A stretch of DNA of 64,000 bases from Gorsachius magnificus (GCA_034008185.1 CM067081.1:108695265-108759264), one strand, 5' to 3'; counted from the first letter of the stretch, positions 13,201-26,768 are shown. Notes: generated by a model from the letters alone, not told the origin. Translations and numbers: made by a program.

Positions 13201-13689
13201 AAGATATTGATAAAGGTTGGCAGGACTAGCCAACCAATATATATATGTGGGGATTTTTTTCCTAAATCTTTATACAGGAAGGAAGAACCAGGGGAGTGGT
13301 AGATTTGCTAAAATCCACAATGGATAATGGAATAGTTTGTCCAAATTGCATTGTTTGAATAAATAGTGACTTGGGTTTGCATTTTAAATTTTTGTTTTAC
13401 CCAGTTTGTTTTATTTAAAGGGAGAGATTTTTAAGAGAAGTATAAATATTAACCATCTTTTTGCCACTTTTCCTACTGTCCTTGGCTGTTTGAAAATATG
13501 ACGCAAAATGAAAATGAAAGAAGAAGAATTCAAGCATGAAAGTGTGAGTGGCTTTTCTGTTTGGCAAGTTAAGGCCAAACTTCATTATTTCCTTGGTTCT
13601 TGTGGAGTATTGCACTTATTCTTGATAGCTCACGAGTTATAAACTTTCCAACTTTTGATCTACTATTCACCTTGGGAGTCTTACCTTGA
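10241..13689. other. AT-rich intergenic DNA, nothing identified
   Basis: No repeat family or credible coding segment is recognised. A short TG-type run (GTGTGTGTGTATA) lies near 11984-11998. Open frames do not exceed about 75 codons. Confidence 0.45.
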
Positions 13690-14060
13690 AACCACTTGAG
13701 AACACTCAACTTCAGCCAGTAGGAACTGTGGTGCTGTCAGGACTACGTAGAGCAATTGAAAGGGCTGGTTAAGAGAGCTGCTCTTCAGGCAATAAGCAGT
13801 CTACCCATCACTCAGCATGACCATGGCTGCCAGGAGTGCCAGAGAACTCATTACAGATGGACTTGCTGGCAATCAGAGATGTGTTGGAGCTCTTCAAAGC
13901 AGGCCAATTTGGTGCAGAGCCTGTTACACGTAGTGGAACAGCCCGGTTGGGGCAGATGGTAAATATAATTGCTGAAAAAATGGCAGGGTACTGAGGCTAG
14001 TATGGAAACCAGTGGTGATTAGGTACTGCTGGATCCCACAGTACAGTAGAAAGCTAATCC
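13690..14060. other. GC-richer island of unknown origin
   Basis: This stretch is visibly richer in G and C than its neighbours. It has a 68-codon + strand frame at 13756-13962 and a second partly open frame. I do not recognise a family. It could be an old transposon remnant, a processed pseudogene fragment or a conserved non-coding element. Confidence 0.3.
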
Positions 14061-15975
14061 TTCAAGCCTCTATGAGTGTGTTAGCCCATGCTGGTTAGAT
14101 TCAAATCAGTAATATATTTACTCTTTATGTTGTCACTTTAACAGAGATATCACATTTTCCTAAAAATACAGGAAGGAAAAAAAAAAAATAAAACCTCTTG
14201 CCCACCATGTGTTGATTTCAGTAAATCATTCCTCTACGAAGAAATGCAACAGCAGATGCCATCTGAAGAAAGTGTTTAAAAAACACGTCCTTCAACTAAT
14301 TCAGTGCTGAAGGAGACTTAGAGATGTTTGGTTTCTACAGATCTTTTTCTGCAGTTCAATCTCACAAGTAGATTACAACATGTTCAAAAAGAACTGAGAT
14401 CAAATGGGAACTTTTCCGTCAACAGAGATAAGTGACAATCTTTCTTATTCACACAAAGCTAGTAGAATTTGATTGATTTGGTATGGATGAGGCTTGCACT
14501 ACAGGCATCTCACAAACAGCTAGTTGTTAAGTGAACAATTTGTGATGTAAGTAACTAAATAAGCTTCATGTAAAGATCATTGAGTGAATAACCATTTTTT
14601 TTTTCTTTTAAATAAAGCACTGAATGATGTTTGACTTTCAGTCATTAAGAGTTTAGATCTTTTGGCTTTTTTTTTGGATCAGCTTGCTTAATGCATTTTG
14701 TGTTGCAATGGTAGAAAACTGTTCTTCGTAATTTATTTGGCTCCAATTTCCTGCAAGGTCTTTGTGGCAACCTCAGAAAGAAAGGCACTATGGGTACTTT
14801 CTAGAAGTGCCAAATGGATTTCAGGAAACTTTCACAAAGTATAAAGTTATTGGAGGGGTTGCTGAAGTTAGAAAACAATTTTTTTCCAGCCAAAATACTA
14901 TTACACATTATTGTGTCTGTAATATTTTGCATTGTTTTCAGATATTGATTTCAAACTTTCTTACATTTTCTATCACTGGTATAGCATCAGCAATGAGTAC
15001 AGTGGTGAGAACATGTAGAGGTGAGGCATCAACTTCAGACAGAAGCAAATTACCAAGAAGCAAGACCTTTTTTTGTTTAAGGTCTTTTGAGGGGGGGAGT
15101 ACATCATTATCTTTGTCTTTCCCATGTACTTCAACAGTAAATTAAGCAATGACAGTGTTTATTTTATTATGTTTAAGACACCATTATTATAAAGAGATTT
15201 GTAAACATTTTGATGAAGATTTAGACAGCTTGAGGAAAGCAAATATTTTATGGAGAAGTCCAGCAAAAAGCACAAGTCCTGCTAAATAAGGACTCATTTC
15301 CTTGTAGGAAAAAATAGTTCTGATTTTACATTTAAGTAGTAATTCTAAGAAACAGTTCTTAAAAAAAATAATTAGTATTTTCATTTCATATGCTTTCCTT
15401 TCTCTACATCAGATTAACTATCACACAAGTGTGTTCAGAGAGAATGTAGTGTTTCATATATGCCAATATGATTAGCATCTGAAGTCACTAGAATGCTATC
15501 CGTATGATCCTTCATAATTTGTTTTAAAAAACATAATTTTAAAATACTAAAATCTCTGCAAAGCAGAATTCTCTTTTTTTTGTTTTTTTTTTTCCAGCTT
15601 CAGGCGTTATGCCAGACTCCTACTGCTACTAAGACTGGTAGCGACAGTAACAATTTCTGAGAAAATGAAAATTGGCAAATATTTCCTGCATAATGACTTA
15701 GATGTTAGAGGGAAGAAGGGCCAGATGGTAGCAGCTGAACAGATAAATGTTCATTCTGTAGTGATCAGTTTCCCTAAGGAAAAAATCTTAGTTGAAGGTA
15801 AAAGGTTAACGCCTCTCTTTCCCTTTTCTTTAGAATTTTGCAATGCTACCTAAAGATCTTAGAGGAAAATGGGGAATCTAGTCAGGAGCACTTAGTACTC
15901 CAAAGTAATTTAGTTCATATAGACAGATTTCAGTTCCTATAGGAGGTGTAAGAAGAGAACCAATTTATTGAGTTC

Positions 15976-15980
<5 letters not shown>
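14061..15980. other. AT-rich intergenic DNA
   Basis: The longest frame is 127 codons (+, 14762-15145). It has no recognisable domain, and its length is within the chance range for this much AT-rich DNA. Homopolymer T and A runs are scattered. No gene is called. Confidence 0.45.

Positions 15981-16020
<40 letters not shown>
15981..16020. repeat. (ATT)n microsatellite
   Basis: About thirteen consecutive TAT/ATT units follow a T-run at 15976-15980. It is a perfect trinucleotide array and likely to vary in length between individuals. Confidence 0.95.
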
Positions 16021-16024
<4 letters not shown>

Positions 16025-17845
16025 GGGTAATATATTATTCTTACTTGATTTTTCATCGCTGAAGATCTGAGAGTTTAAAATACATTCAAGGATTAAAAAA
16101 CTGCATCTAAAATTTGAATGTTGGAAACAGAAAAATAAACCAAGATGACTATTTAGTGTACGTAGCTGTAGTAGTAAGACTAGCTGGATTTGGCACACAT
16201 CAGACATATTTATTCCATGCTGCAAGATCCAATAGTGAATATTCAGGTGGACCAACTGATGTCCATAGAGCTGAAGGTGTGGTGCCGTTCACTAACAAAC
16301 TCCTTAGACAAGAGCTGCCTTCAGATAACTACACAAGTCACATCCTTGACTGCTATATAGTGACACTTCAATTTTCAGATTACTAGAAACATTATTTTGA
16401 GCAAGTAATGAATAGTTTTATTCGGGTCACCTTTACAGAGTTCTCTCTGGCAAACTGAAGAAATTGCTAGAACATGTCCAGACTAGCTTTTCTTCTCTCT
16501 GAGCATTTGTATTACTAATTATGTAGGAACAGAGAAAGGGAAAAAATAAAAATAAGCTTGAATGAGACAGAAATAATTAGCATTTTCATGTTGTCTTTTT
16601 TCATTTCTTGCATTTTTTTCTGTTATAATATTTCTATTGTGAATTTCACTCAATCTACTATTATACAAACATACACAATCTACTATTATACATGTTCAGA
16701 GGCAGTGTAATAATTTTCACACATGTAAATAGTATTTGAATCTGAAGTTACTAGAACGCAATCTGAGCAATTTATAGCATTTTTATTGTTTGCCCCCCCA
16801 ACTCATGTCTTAGAAGCATAATATAGATCACATTAGAAACAGTAGAGGTGGAGGGTTCAAAAGCTAGCATATTTATAATGAGGTAAAATGCAATTGAAAA
16901 TAAATAAAGTTTAAAGTTATTTTTTATGCTGGTCAATGAAAAATAATCAGTATTTGTATTACAGATACAAAAGAGAACAAAATCAATAACAATTAACACC
17001 CCTGCAATCTTGAAAATGAAAAGGAAGTATCTTCTATTTTTTTTTATTTGGTATAGTTAAATAACATGTCACAAAAAATGTAATGTATGTAAGATTCTCT
17101 ATAATGGGCTTAAAAAACAGTGTTTAAAATCAATTTTAAAAAAATACATTAGATGATACCTTGCTTAAGGATTAGTTAAAATGATATGTAGAATTCAGAA
17201 GCTTAATTTCAAACAAACCTTGTCACCTCAACCTTCATTTTAGGAGAAAAAAAAAAGAGGAAATATAAAGGTATTAAGGAAAGTAAAAATGTACACTGCA
17301 AGGAAGGATTGTCATTAAAAGTTAGGGTAACTACCTGTGAAATATGTGTAAGTAGTAATAGCCACCAGAATGATGTTCTCTCTAAACATGTAGAAGAGGA
17401 AAAATGTTTTCATTTTTTAAAATTTTATTATTCTGCTATGAAATCTCACTTTGTTTATGAATATAGTTTCGATTTTTAGACTTCAAAGATTCCACTTCAA
17501 GCAGTTTATAGGCAAATTAAATAAATAAATGGGGGAAAGCACTTTGTGTAGTACTAGCAAATTGGAGGACAAGAATATAGCATTAAATTATACTAAAAAA
17601 TCCATATCATAAGATTTTATAAATCTCTTACAATAGGCACTTAAAAAATAACTGTTTTCCATTAAACACAGGTGCTTAGCTCACCTTGATATTTCATCCT
17701 CTAGTGTGCAAATCACATGAGTGACTCAGATGTTATTAAAATGCTTTACACTAATAACACTCAGTAGAAGCCCCTTTTCTATCAACTCCTACACTTGATG
17801 GACATTCGAGGAAGTTCTTCCTGAAGCGCTTTATGGTTTCTAGCT
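16021..17845. other. AT-rich intergenic DNA
   Basis: A 90-codon + strand frame lies at 16114-16386 with no recognised domain. A 17-base direct repeat, CAATCTACTATTATACA, occurs at 16651-16667 and 16676-16692, a 25-base tandem duplication. Nothing else is identified. Confidence 0.45.
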
Positions 17846-18411
17846 TGTCCTGGTTTTGGCTAGGACAGAGTTAATTTTCTTTCTGGTAGCTGGTATAGTG
17901 CTGTGTTTTGGATTTAGTATGAGAAGAATGTTGATAACACGCTGATGTTTTAGTTGTTGCTAAGCAGGGCTTACACCAGTCAAGGACTTTTTCAGCTTCC
18001 CCTCCTCTACCAGGTGCACAAGAAGCTGGGAGTGGGCACAGCCAGGACAGCTGACCCCAACTGGCCAAAGGGATATTCCATACCATATGACATCATGTTC
18101 AGTACATAAGCCGGGGGAAGTTGGCCAGGGGGCAGTGATTGCTGCCTGGGGATGGGATGGGCATCAGTCAGTAGGTGGTGAGCAATAGCATAATGCATCA
18201 CTTGCTTTGTATATTATTTTTATTATTGTTGTTGTTGTTATTACTACTACTACTACTATTATTATACTTTATTTTATTTCAATTATTAAACTGTTCTTAT
18301 CTCAATCCACGAGTTTTCTCACTCTTCTGACTCTCTCCCCCATCCCACTATGGGAAGGAGTGACCGAGTGGCTGTGTGGTGCTTAGCTGGTGGCTAGGGT
18401 TAAACCAAACA
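17846..18411 (+). mobile_element. solo LTR, ERVL-type avian endogenous retrovirus
   Basis: A complete LTR begins TGTCCTGGTTTTGGCTAGG and ends in CA. It is flanked by TAGCT (17841-17845) and CAGCT (18412-18416), an imperfect 5-bp target duplication that fits an ERVL-like element. Inside are GTTGATAACAC, the AAGGGATATTCCATACC block, a TAC/TTATT-rich simple repeat at about 18210-18270, and ATTAAACTG (about 18284), the probable polyadenylation signal. No internal region adjoins it, so it is a solo LTR left by recombination. It has few CpGs left compared with the copy at 31835, suggesting greater age. Confidence 0.88.
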
Positions 18412-21400
18412 CAGCTCTTACTCTAATTGTTGAGCCAAGAGTAGATTATGAACCTTTAGGGGTTTTAAAACAGGTCTTTTAGATTTGATAAAGTAGATGA
18501 ATAAATCAATCAAAATTTTATTGAGCTGTTGTCTTTACATCTTGATAAGGGGTTTTTTTTGCTTTTTTAGGCTGTAGTATGGTATTTCCACATTTGTATG
18601 TATGCTAACAATTCTAGTATCTACTGTAGGATTTTACCATTGTCAGACCATGGAGAGCTTGAATATATTAGCCTCTTTAACTATTGAAAAAGCATCATAA
18701 AAGGAAAAAGCACATCTGTAGTGGTGCACATATGGTAGATGAGTTTCATTTGATATTGTGGTCAACTTTGGAGATGGAGGACCAAGTTATTTACAATAAA
18801 ATATTACAGGATTGGTTAGTTAGAGCATCTTATGGGATTCTTTTTACATTCCTAAAACAGCCATTGTAATGTTTTCTAATATTGTATTTTGGTTTTTAAT
18901 ATTGTTTTTTAATATTGTATTTTGGTTTTTAATAGCCTATAATAAAACATAAGACAAGATTTTTTTGTAGGGTAAAAAAGAATAGAATGGGTTATGGAAG
19001 TCTGTGTGTCTCATTGTTAGAATTTGTCATGTGGAACTTCAGGAACAGAGACTTATTTTGTTAATGCTACAAGGTACATAGCAGAAGATAAACAGAAAAG
19101 ATAGCTTTGACATTTCTCCTTTCTGATTCCTCCTCCTTACCTGCTCTGTGATGTAGGAAACATGTAATATGTTTCATTTTTACTAATTTTCAGTATTTGT
19201 GATACTACTACCGCATTGGTAATTCATTGTCCTTAAAAATACTGCTGGGATTTAAACCTCTCTTGTACATAATGGGACTGGTGAACATCCCTGTTGTCTT
19301 CACAGTGGCCGAAGTAATAAAAAACTAGTTTGTGCCAAGAAATCATTACTTTAGGTTACATTCTTTGTGTAGAAAATAATTTATGATATTATATCAATAA
19401 CATGATCATTTGAGTGCTTACATACATTAAATCAAGCAAAGTATTAAAAATTCTGATTCATTTATCTAGAACAAATGCTAATTGTATGTTTTAATAAGCC
19501 AACCTTAAAAAAGTTTTGAATGCAAAAGAAATTGCTCTAGAAGCCAATTTAGTTACAAATTCTGAAGTAAAATAATAAAGTTTATATAATTTCTTCAGCT
19601 GAACTAACTAATCCTACAGGAATGGGATGTTATTAAATTATACCTAACAAGTTAAATGTAGAAGAAATTTGTGGTTTTCCCACACTGTGTCATGTAAAAC
19701 AATGGCCTGGTGCCTTAAAAATGAAGCAAATAAACCTTATAGGTCCATATGTATTCAACGCTAGTTGATTTGTGTTATAAGGACATAGACTAGAGGATAA
19801 TAATGTAAATATATGCACATTTACTTATTTCCTGTATTTGTTTAATACACCACCACCAGAAAAATCTCTGTAGTTTTTTCATTTCCTTTTTGAGAGCAGC
19901 CTTTCAAACACTCTGTGTACATCTCATGTACAATCAACCATTTCTTCATCTCTGATATTTTACAGGGAATTTATCTCCTCTTGTAGTTGAAGAAACTATT
20001 TAAAAACTCTGTTAAAGAGTTATATTATACCATTTGTGGAGACTTTTCAGAGGATTTTGAAATAATGTACTTTAACAGTCTACTTGCTCATCACTTCACT
20101 GAAGAGATTTTTGATAGTTAGAGCGTAACAAAGCAGAAATTTTTTGAGTTGTGGAACAGAAATAGACATAATACTTGGCCACATAGTTTCCTCTTTGATC
20201 TTCATGATCTCTGTCACAAGCAAGTGCAATTGTTTTCTTTGTTTTCAATATCTTGCTTGGTTTTTTAGAAGTTTGCAGTGTCTCCGAGAACAGTAAGCTG
20301 GGACAAAGTGAATTTTTAAAGACAAAATAGATGATTATCATTCTGCTGTTAAAAGGCTAGAGAGTGTCTTTCATGCAGGCCTGAATAATCTTGAATGATT
20401 ACTAACATTATTGATAATGTCATAGTTCTAATAATGATTAACCTCCTTGTTCTGTTGAGGACCCTGATGTATTGAATTCTAGTCTGACTTCTTTTGCCTC
20501 ATACAAGAAAGTAAGATTTATATATCCTACTTCTGGAGAACCACTTAAGCTTAAGGTAGACTCGTGTTAGCTTGCTGGAGGCAAAGGTCTCCTGATGCTG
20601 CTCTATCAAAGACTCTCATAGTTGTCCCACTCATGGTGCAGGGAAAAGCAAAGTCATCTGAAAGGAGATAGGATTTTCTAAGCATCTGTACTATAATATC
20701 AAATAGTAGCGTACAATTTTATCCAAACTGTTGATTCCAGTATTTGCAACTTCCAAATGTACTGAGTAAAATAAAACTATTTTTGTATAATTGCTTTGCT
20801 GAATAGGAAGCATTTTTAATAATTGCTAACTTTAATATGCAGCACATGAAAAACAACTGACGTCAAACTCTTCAAAGGATACAGAAAAGATGTAAAGCAA
20901 ACTGAGGCTGGATTGAAGCAATCTTTAAAAGTCTTTTTTTCTATTTTCAATCTCTGTTTTATTAAACTAAAATACACACAGTAATCCTTAAAATAAAATA
21001 AACAAGATTACTTGATACCAATTGTATTTTTTGAGAGTTGATTATTCGCTCACTCAGTTTTCACATTGAAATTTGAACTAAATCAGGTAAACAATTCTCC
21101 ATTTTCTTGTGACTGATGAAAACATTTCTATGTTGGTAAAATGCAGATCAAAAATGTATAATTACTAAGTGAATTTTATTTAATGAAGAAGATCTACTAG
21201 TTAACACATCAGAAATTTTTTTTTACATGTTCCCTTCTTTCAGTGCATCAGCTTTCTTTCTACAAGAAAAAGAAACTAATTTTATTTCATAGAATAGCCA
21301 TGGCCTAGCAGAAAAATAAGTGTATCCAGGCTGACCAGAGTTGCAGGATGAAAATTATTCCATCTGAGGCCTTGAAAGCAATTATTTTAGTCTCTGAATA

Positions 21401-22326
21401 GACTGGTATCATTGTGGTGTTTCTCACACTAGTAGGGGAAAATCTAACACTTTCCACAGTGAATGCTGTCACACTGGAAGAAATCTAGGAAGCAAGTGAG
21501 CACCAACAATAGAAAGGTGGTTCTGTTTGTCCATAGCTGGGGTCCTCCTGTGTGCTTTCATAAAGGAATGTTACCTAGGTAGAGGGGGAAAGGGAAAGTT
21601 TCAGTGGCAGGAAAATGGAATTTTTGGATAATTCTGGGGTTTAATACTGTTCAGGCTTTCTGTTTCCTCACAACTCTGTTTTACTTCTTGTATGTAGATA
21701 ATAGCATTCTGAAAGCAACATTTAGGCTTGTGACTGCTCTATAGGTCTTTGTGCCTTGCTTTTCATTTCAAATTATTATTTCATTATTATAAATGTCAAT
21801 TTCATAATAGATTTAAGTGAACAACTGCAGTTTTCCTGTGCCAAAATTTGAAGAAAAGAAAATGGTATCATGAGTTACAGCTGTAATGGAAATTGTGTGT
21901 CACCTGCAAATATAGGCATTAAAGTGATGTTAAAAGTAATGAATCTATCCTTTAAATAATAAGATAAAAAGCAAAAACTGGATGATAAAATTGACTTCAT
22001 GTCAGATCATCTGTCACTAGTGTACCAATAGAAGTAGGAGGAGTTATTAATTATTTTTAATGTATACAAAGGCACAGTGATCTTGATTTTGAATAAGCTA
22101 TATTTGATGAAAAAGCTAAAGAAGTTCTTTCCTAGAAAGTGACATTATTTTGAAAGTACCTTTTCCCCTCATTTAGTATAGATTATCTTTTAAATTTATA
22201 AAATTAGTGATCTATAACAATCCAATAAAAAAATACTCTCATTCTGATTCTGATAGAACCAGCTATGCACTGAAAACTGTTTCAAGATTCTGAGGTTTCC
22301 TGTAACTATTAACTGAGATTTATCAC
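18412..22326. other. AT-rich intergenic DNA
   Basis: No repeat family or gene is identified. A 33-base tandem duplication occupies 18877-18942: the 24 bases starting TAATATTGTATTTTGG recur at 18877 and 18910. Open frames reach 81 codons only. Confidence 0.45.
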
Positions 22327-22589
22327 CTTGCTAAAGTGAAACAGCAAATAGGATCAACAGTGCTATAGATAATATGGCTGTTATTGGGAAGATACGATAA
22401 TAATTTATTAATGCGCTCTACAACTTCAGTATTACACCTTCCAGTAAAGTCCATACTACTGTCAACTGCCTTGTGGGCCATCAGCAGGGTGTTTAACATT
22501 TCCAGTAGGCTGGGATCCAAACCAGCATGGTTCTGTGGGCTGGGAAATTCACCACTGAAGAACATTATTGGCAACAGCAGAATTACTTG
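22327..22589 (-). other. exon-like open segment, minus strand, unidentified
   Basis: On the minus strand an AG at 22591-22590 opens a frame that runs 87 codons to a donor-type CAAG|GTGATA (GT at 22326-22325). An in-frame TAG overlaps the acceptor and a TGA lies just beyond the donor. The peptide includes NHAGLDPSLLEMLNTLLMA and NTEVVERINKLLSYLPNN, which look helical and protein-like. The segment is GC-richer than its surroundings. The acceptor lacks a good pyrimidine tract, and I cannot name the family. A frame this long is not rare by chance here, so this stays a candidate. Confidence 0.25.
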
Positions 22590-25500
22590 CTATGATATAC
22601 TCATTAAATGGGCAGTTTTTAAATTCTTGCAGAACTGAAACATGTGAGCACATGTGCAAACAAGTTGCAGTGTCCAATGTAAAGATTTTTTAAAGAAAAA
22701 ATGTCATTTAAAATAATGTATAGTTTTGTTATGCAACAGAACTGAAGAAATATTTTTTAATTTAGATTTTACATTACTCTGTCAAAGTACATAAAGGTGG
22801 CTCTTTGTAGCCTACTGTGGTTACAGTATGAGCTGTTTCATAGAAATTTCCCCTGGCAGTTATTCAGGGGCACAGAACTGAAGAAATAAAAAGCGTCTGT
22901 GCTTCCTCTCCACTTTCAGTATGAAGAGCATGCTGGTAGCTGTAAAAGGGAATAAATAATAAAATGAATCCTTTAATGGTAGCTGTGAGGCTCTTGTGCC
23001 AGCAACGTGATGCAGAGGATCTGTGACAGCAGGGCTGGCACAGGCTAGCTCAGAAGAGAGAGGTCTGTCACACACCCAGGTCACTTACAGTTTGACCACA
23101 GCTTAACAGTATGTTTTACTTGTCTGATTTTAAGCAAAAATGTGTTTTTACAGCAGCAAGAAAGAAGCTGTATGCCACGCACTCTACTGTAAAATACTTA
23201 TTTTAGATAAATGCCATGGGACTCATGTTTTGTGCTGCTGCTGTTTTTTATCATGTTGGTCTAAACTGTCCCTTGCTTTATCAGACAAATTAATCAGATA
23301 ATGAGCTATAAGAGCTTGTATAGCACTATTGAGAATGTGTACCAAAGGAGTGGACTGATAAAAGTATGTTTCTATCTTTTTATTGTGTAGTCCTATTATC
23401 AATAAAATATGTATTCCAAGATCTAGGACAGGTTCAAAGAGTCTGTGCTGACATACATCAGCTAGGGACCTGAAGGCATTTGGGGTCAGATGTGTATGCA
23501 TAATCCTCAGTAACCACTTGTAGATGCATTTTTTTAAATAGAGTCCGTTCATTTTTTAAAGTCAGTTTATTTGCTAAGAAATTTTTCTCTGCTGAGTCAT
23601 CTGACTTCAGAGAAAAACAGCTGTTGATTTTCCCAAACCAAAATTATTTTACTGCAAGAGCTAAATTGCTGACCCAGTTTTGAGGGTGGACAATTCTGAA
23701 TAAGAGCACATGTGTAAATAGAATATGAAATAAGATATTTTCTTGTCTGTCTCTCAGGAACTTATTTCTTCAACCTAAATAACCTTCCTCCTACACGTAT
23801 ACACATACCAACATGCACCTGATTTATCTTGGTATCTAATCATAGGTAAAAGACATTGCTGGTTTCCATGGCAACTGCAGTTCAGTATATTCATTGACCT
23901 TTTTCTCGTCAGTATTTGCCTTATTATTCAGCACAAAGAAGTTCTTGTCATATCAATAAGAATATTTATGGATCTTAATGTTTTTTCTCTATCCAATCTA
24001 AGACATATTACTTTTCAGAAGTCCAGTCTGTCACTAGAAAACTTAATTTAAATTTAAGAAGTATAGGGGCTGTTCTTCAGTGTTATTTGTGTATGCTGCA
24101 TCTATTATTTGAACACACAGAAAAAGATTTTTTTCCATCTATTTTGACAGGCTCAGCTCTTCAGAGAATTTATTTTATCTCTAATGTGAGAAGCTGATTC
24201 TACTGGCACTTCTGGCACAAACTTAAAACCCAAAACACAAAAGAGCCAGCATGTCTATTCGTGTGTCAGAGATAAAATTTATTGTAGAGAGAGGAAAGAG
24301 CTACAAATATTCTGTTTGATTTTTTAAAAAACTTTTCTAATGGAAAAGGAACCAATAATGCAATCTGCAGTCCTTCCCTTTATTACTGTGTAGGGTCTGA
24401 GCTTAAACTTCAAAAGATATTTGCCTTTCATATGTCTTTATTATGCTATTTCTAGAGAAAAGGTGGGCTTCTTTATTTTCCTGGCTTAATCCAGTTTAAG
24501 TTTTAAAGCCTTAGGTGTCTATGATTTGATTACCATAACATGAGACTATTACATGCTTTGAATATTCTTTTTCTCCTTAGTATTTCATATGTATACACAT
24601 ATTGTCTCTGCTTATAAATATATAGGGCAGTACTTTTATATAGCTTTTCTGTGCCTGTCTATAAACTACTGATAAGTTAAGCATACTAAGCCAGAAGTGA
24701 TCAGGAGTGAAACAAAATATGTCTGCCCTTCTATTTTAAAAATGCCGTAAATGGAAGAACACATTTTATGAAACAATTCTAGCATTTGATAAGAAACAAG
24801 TAGTTCTGTTCCAAATGTATTCCAGACAGATTGAAGCACCAAGAACGCACAATACAAAGTGACATTATTGTTTAAAATGCAAGCAATGAAGGATTTTTTT
24901 GGCTTTTTCTGTAACTTTGCACTTCAGCAGTCACTTTCATAACTCTCACGGACAATTGATCCAAGTTTTGTGTCTCTGTCTACATTATTTATGCAAATTA
25001 TGAATTTATTGATGAAATTCACAAAATAATGATCTTAAAAAAAAAAGTAAGGTCAGCTCAGAGGCTTATAGATTGAGTTTTTTGAGGGATTCAAATCATT
25101 AAGCTTTAATCCTGTAAGAGCAAAGCAAAAAAATTTTCTTGTTTGAGATTTTAATTACTGTAATTATAATTTTATAAGAAGGATAACTGATGTTCATTCA
25201 TTCAGAAATTTTGTGGATATGAATTAGGCAATAGACATGAAGACAACCATAAACACATTGTAAATTATTTTGTTTTCTGTTTGTGGAGGTCTGAAGCTTT
25301 CTCAGAAAAGAAGCATCTAACTCTTTCAGGCACTCTTCTCGAAAGACCTTCCAAACGCTCTGTAAAATCACTACTACAGGGCTGGAAATGTCTATTCTAC
25401 AACTCCCTATAAATTGAATATACTTATTCTGCCCAACTAATACATTTTCCACTCAAACTTCTTTTCTCAGTACACAGTATTCTCCTACTAAATGATTAAA

Positions 25501-25660
25501 CGTAACCTTTTTGTGTGCATGTTAGCCTGTGCTTTCATTACATATAAAGCTAAGTGCCTTGATAAACATGTATTGGTTGTTAACCAAATTGAAAAGGCAA
25601 CTCGTACTTGGTAAATTCCTGGGCAACTTTCCATTCTTTCATAAATTCTTGCAGCTTCTA

Positions 25661-25691
<31 letters not shown>

Positions 25692-26585
25692 CCTGTTATG
25701 GTAAGGGGAATATTCATAGCTTACTGAAGAAACCTTTCCTTCCAAATATTACTGAAGTTTCATAAAACTAATTCCAATATAGCCTCAGGCACCTCTGTGT
25801 CTAAAAAGTTAAAATAAAAATAAACATGAACACGTTTATGAGTTTAAGTAATCAGCAGTCTCACAGGAGGAGGAGAAGGAAAACAGATAGGAACCTAACT
25901 TTTACATTCAGAAAATATGCTATATATTTACACACCACTCCGTTCAGTGGTCATCTACTACAGAAAATAGTAATCGCCTAGTGAAATTACTTGCACTCTT
26001 TGGGTACTTTACAGATTTACTGGTATTCCAGGGAAGCTGACATCTTTATTATGATCGTGTCCTGAGCAGGATGACCTTTCAGGACCTCTGACCCAATAAA
26101 TCTGTTCTGCTCTGTACTCAGTAGCTGCCTGCATTTGGCTGCCAGTCCTCTCTCCTCCATCTTGCACAACATTACTGACTGCAGTCTTATCAGTCCAAAC
26201 CTCTGCGTCTGCTCTTGCGATAGGTTGATTACCAGCTATCTCCTATCTCAGCCTGCCTGGTAGAAGTTATTATTGAGTGCACGCCTGCTACATTTCCAGA
26301 TTTTTATCTGATGTTGTATGGGCATCAGTTGTCAGGACTGCAAAAGGCATGTTAAGTAAATTTTAAATCAGACTAGTCACTGCCATGCACAGTAGTAGAT
26401 TTAAAAAAAAAAAAAAGATTACACTGTTGCTATGAAAATACAAGGTAAAACATTTTCTATTTAAATGAAAAGCATTCTTTATATATTTTAACACCCTCCG
26501 CCATATATTTTCTTGAAGGAAACACTTTTCTATGAATGTTTTTACCTCATGATAGAATATTTTTATTCTTTATAGCTTATCATAA
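22590..26585. other. AT-rich intergenic DNA with a GC-richer patch
   Basis: No gene is identified. A 109-codon minus-strand frame (23223-23552) and an 84-codon one (25198-25452) have no recognisable domains and are in the chance range. A T26 run lies at 25666-25691. Around 26040-26340 the sequence is GC-richer, contains AATAAA near 26095, and resembles the end region of an old LTR, but I cannot assign it. Confidence 0.4.
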
Positions 26586-26768
26586 TTTCCCGTATTCTAG
26601 CTTGTATTCATTGCCTCTCATCTTATTACTGTGCACCTCTGAAGAGGATCTGGCTCCATCTTCTCTGAATCCTCTGGTCAGGCAGTTGTAGACAGTGATA
26701 AGGTCTCCCTGAGCTTTCTCCTGTCAAGGCTGAAGAGGCCCAGCTAACTCAGGCTGGGATGATCCAGG
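26586..26768 (-). mobile_element. CR1 LINE fragment, old
   Basis: Read on the minus strand this is part of the CR1 region near the end of ORF2. It matches family blocks such as GATCTGGCTCCATCTTCTCT and the TAAGGTCTCCCTGAGC segment on the + strand. Both the 3' tail and the upstream RT part are missing, and it is strongly diverged. Confidence 0.8.

Noticed and set aside
14762..15145. 127-codon + strand frame
   Set aside because: With AT-rich composition, a few frames above 100 codons are expected by chance in 64 kb. No domain, splice context or composition shift supports it.
23223..23552. 109-codon minus-strand frame
   Set aside because: Its length is within chance, and it ends in a Q/K-rich simple stretch. 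No splice or domain support.
24041..24058. AT palindrome CTTAATTTAAATTTAAG
   Set aside because: Short A/T-only palindromes are frequent by chance in this composition.
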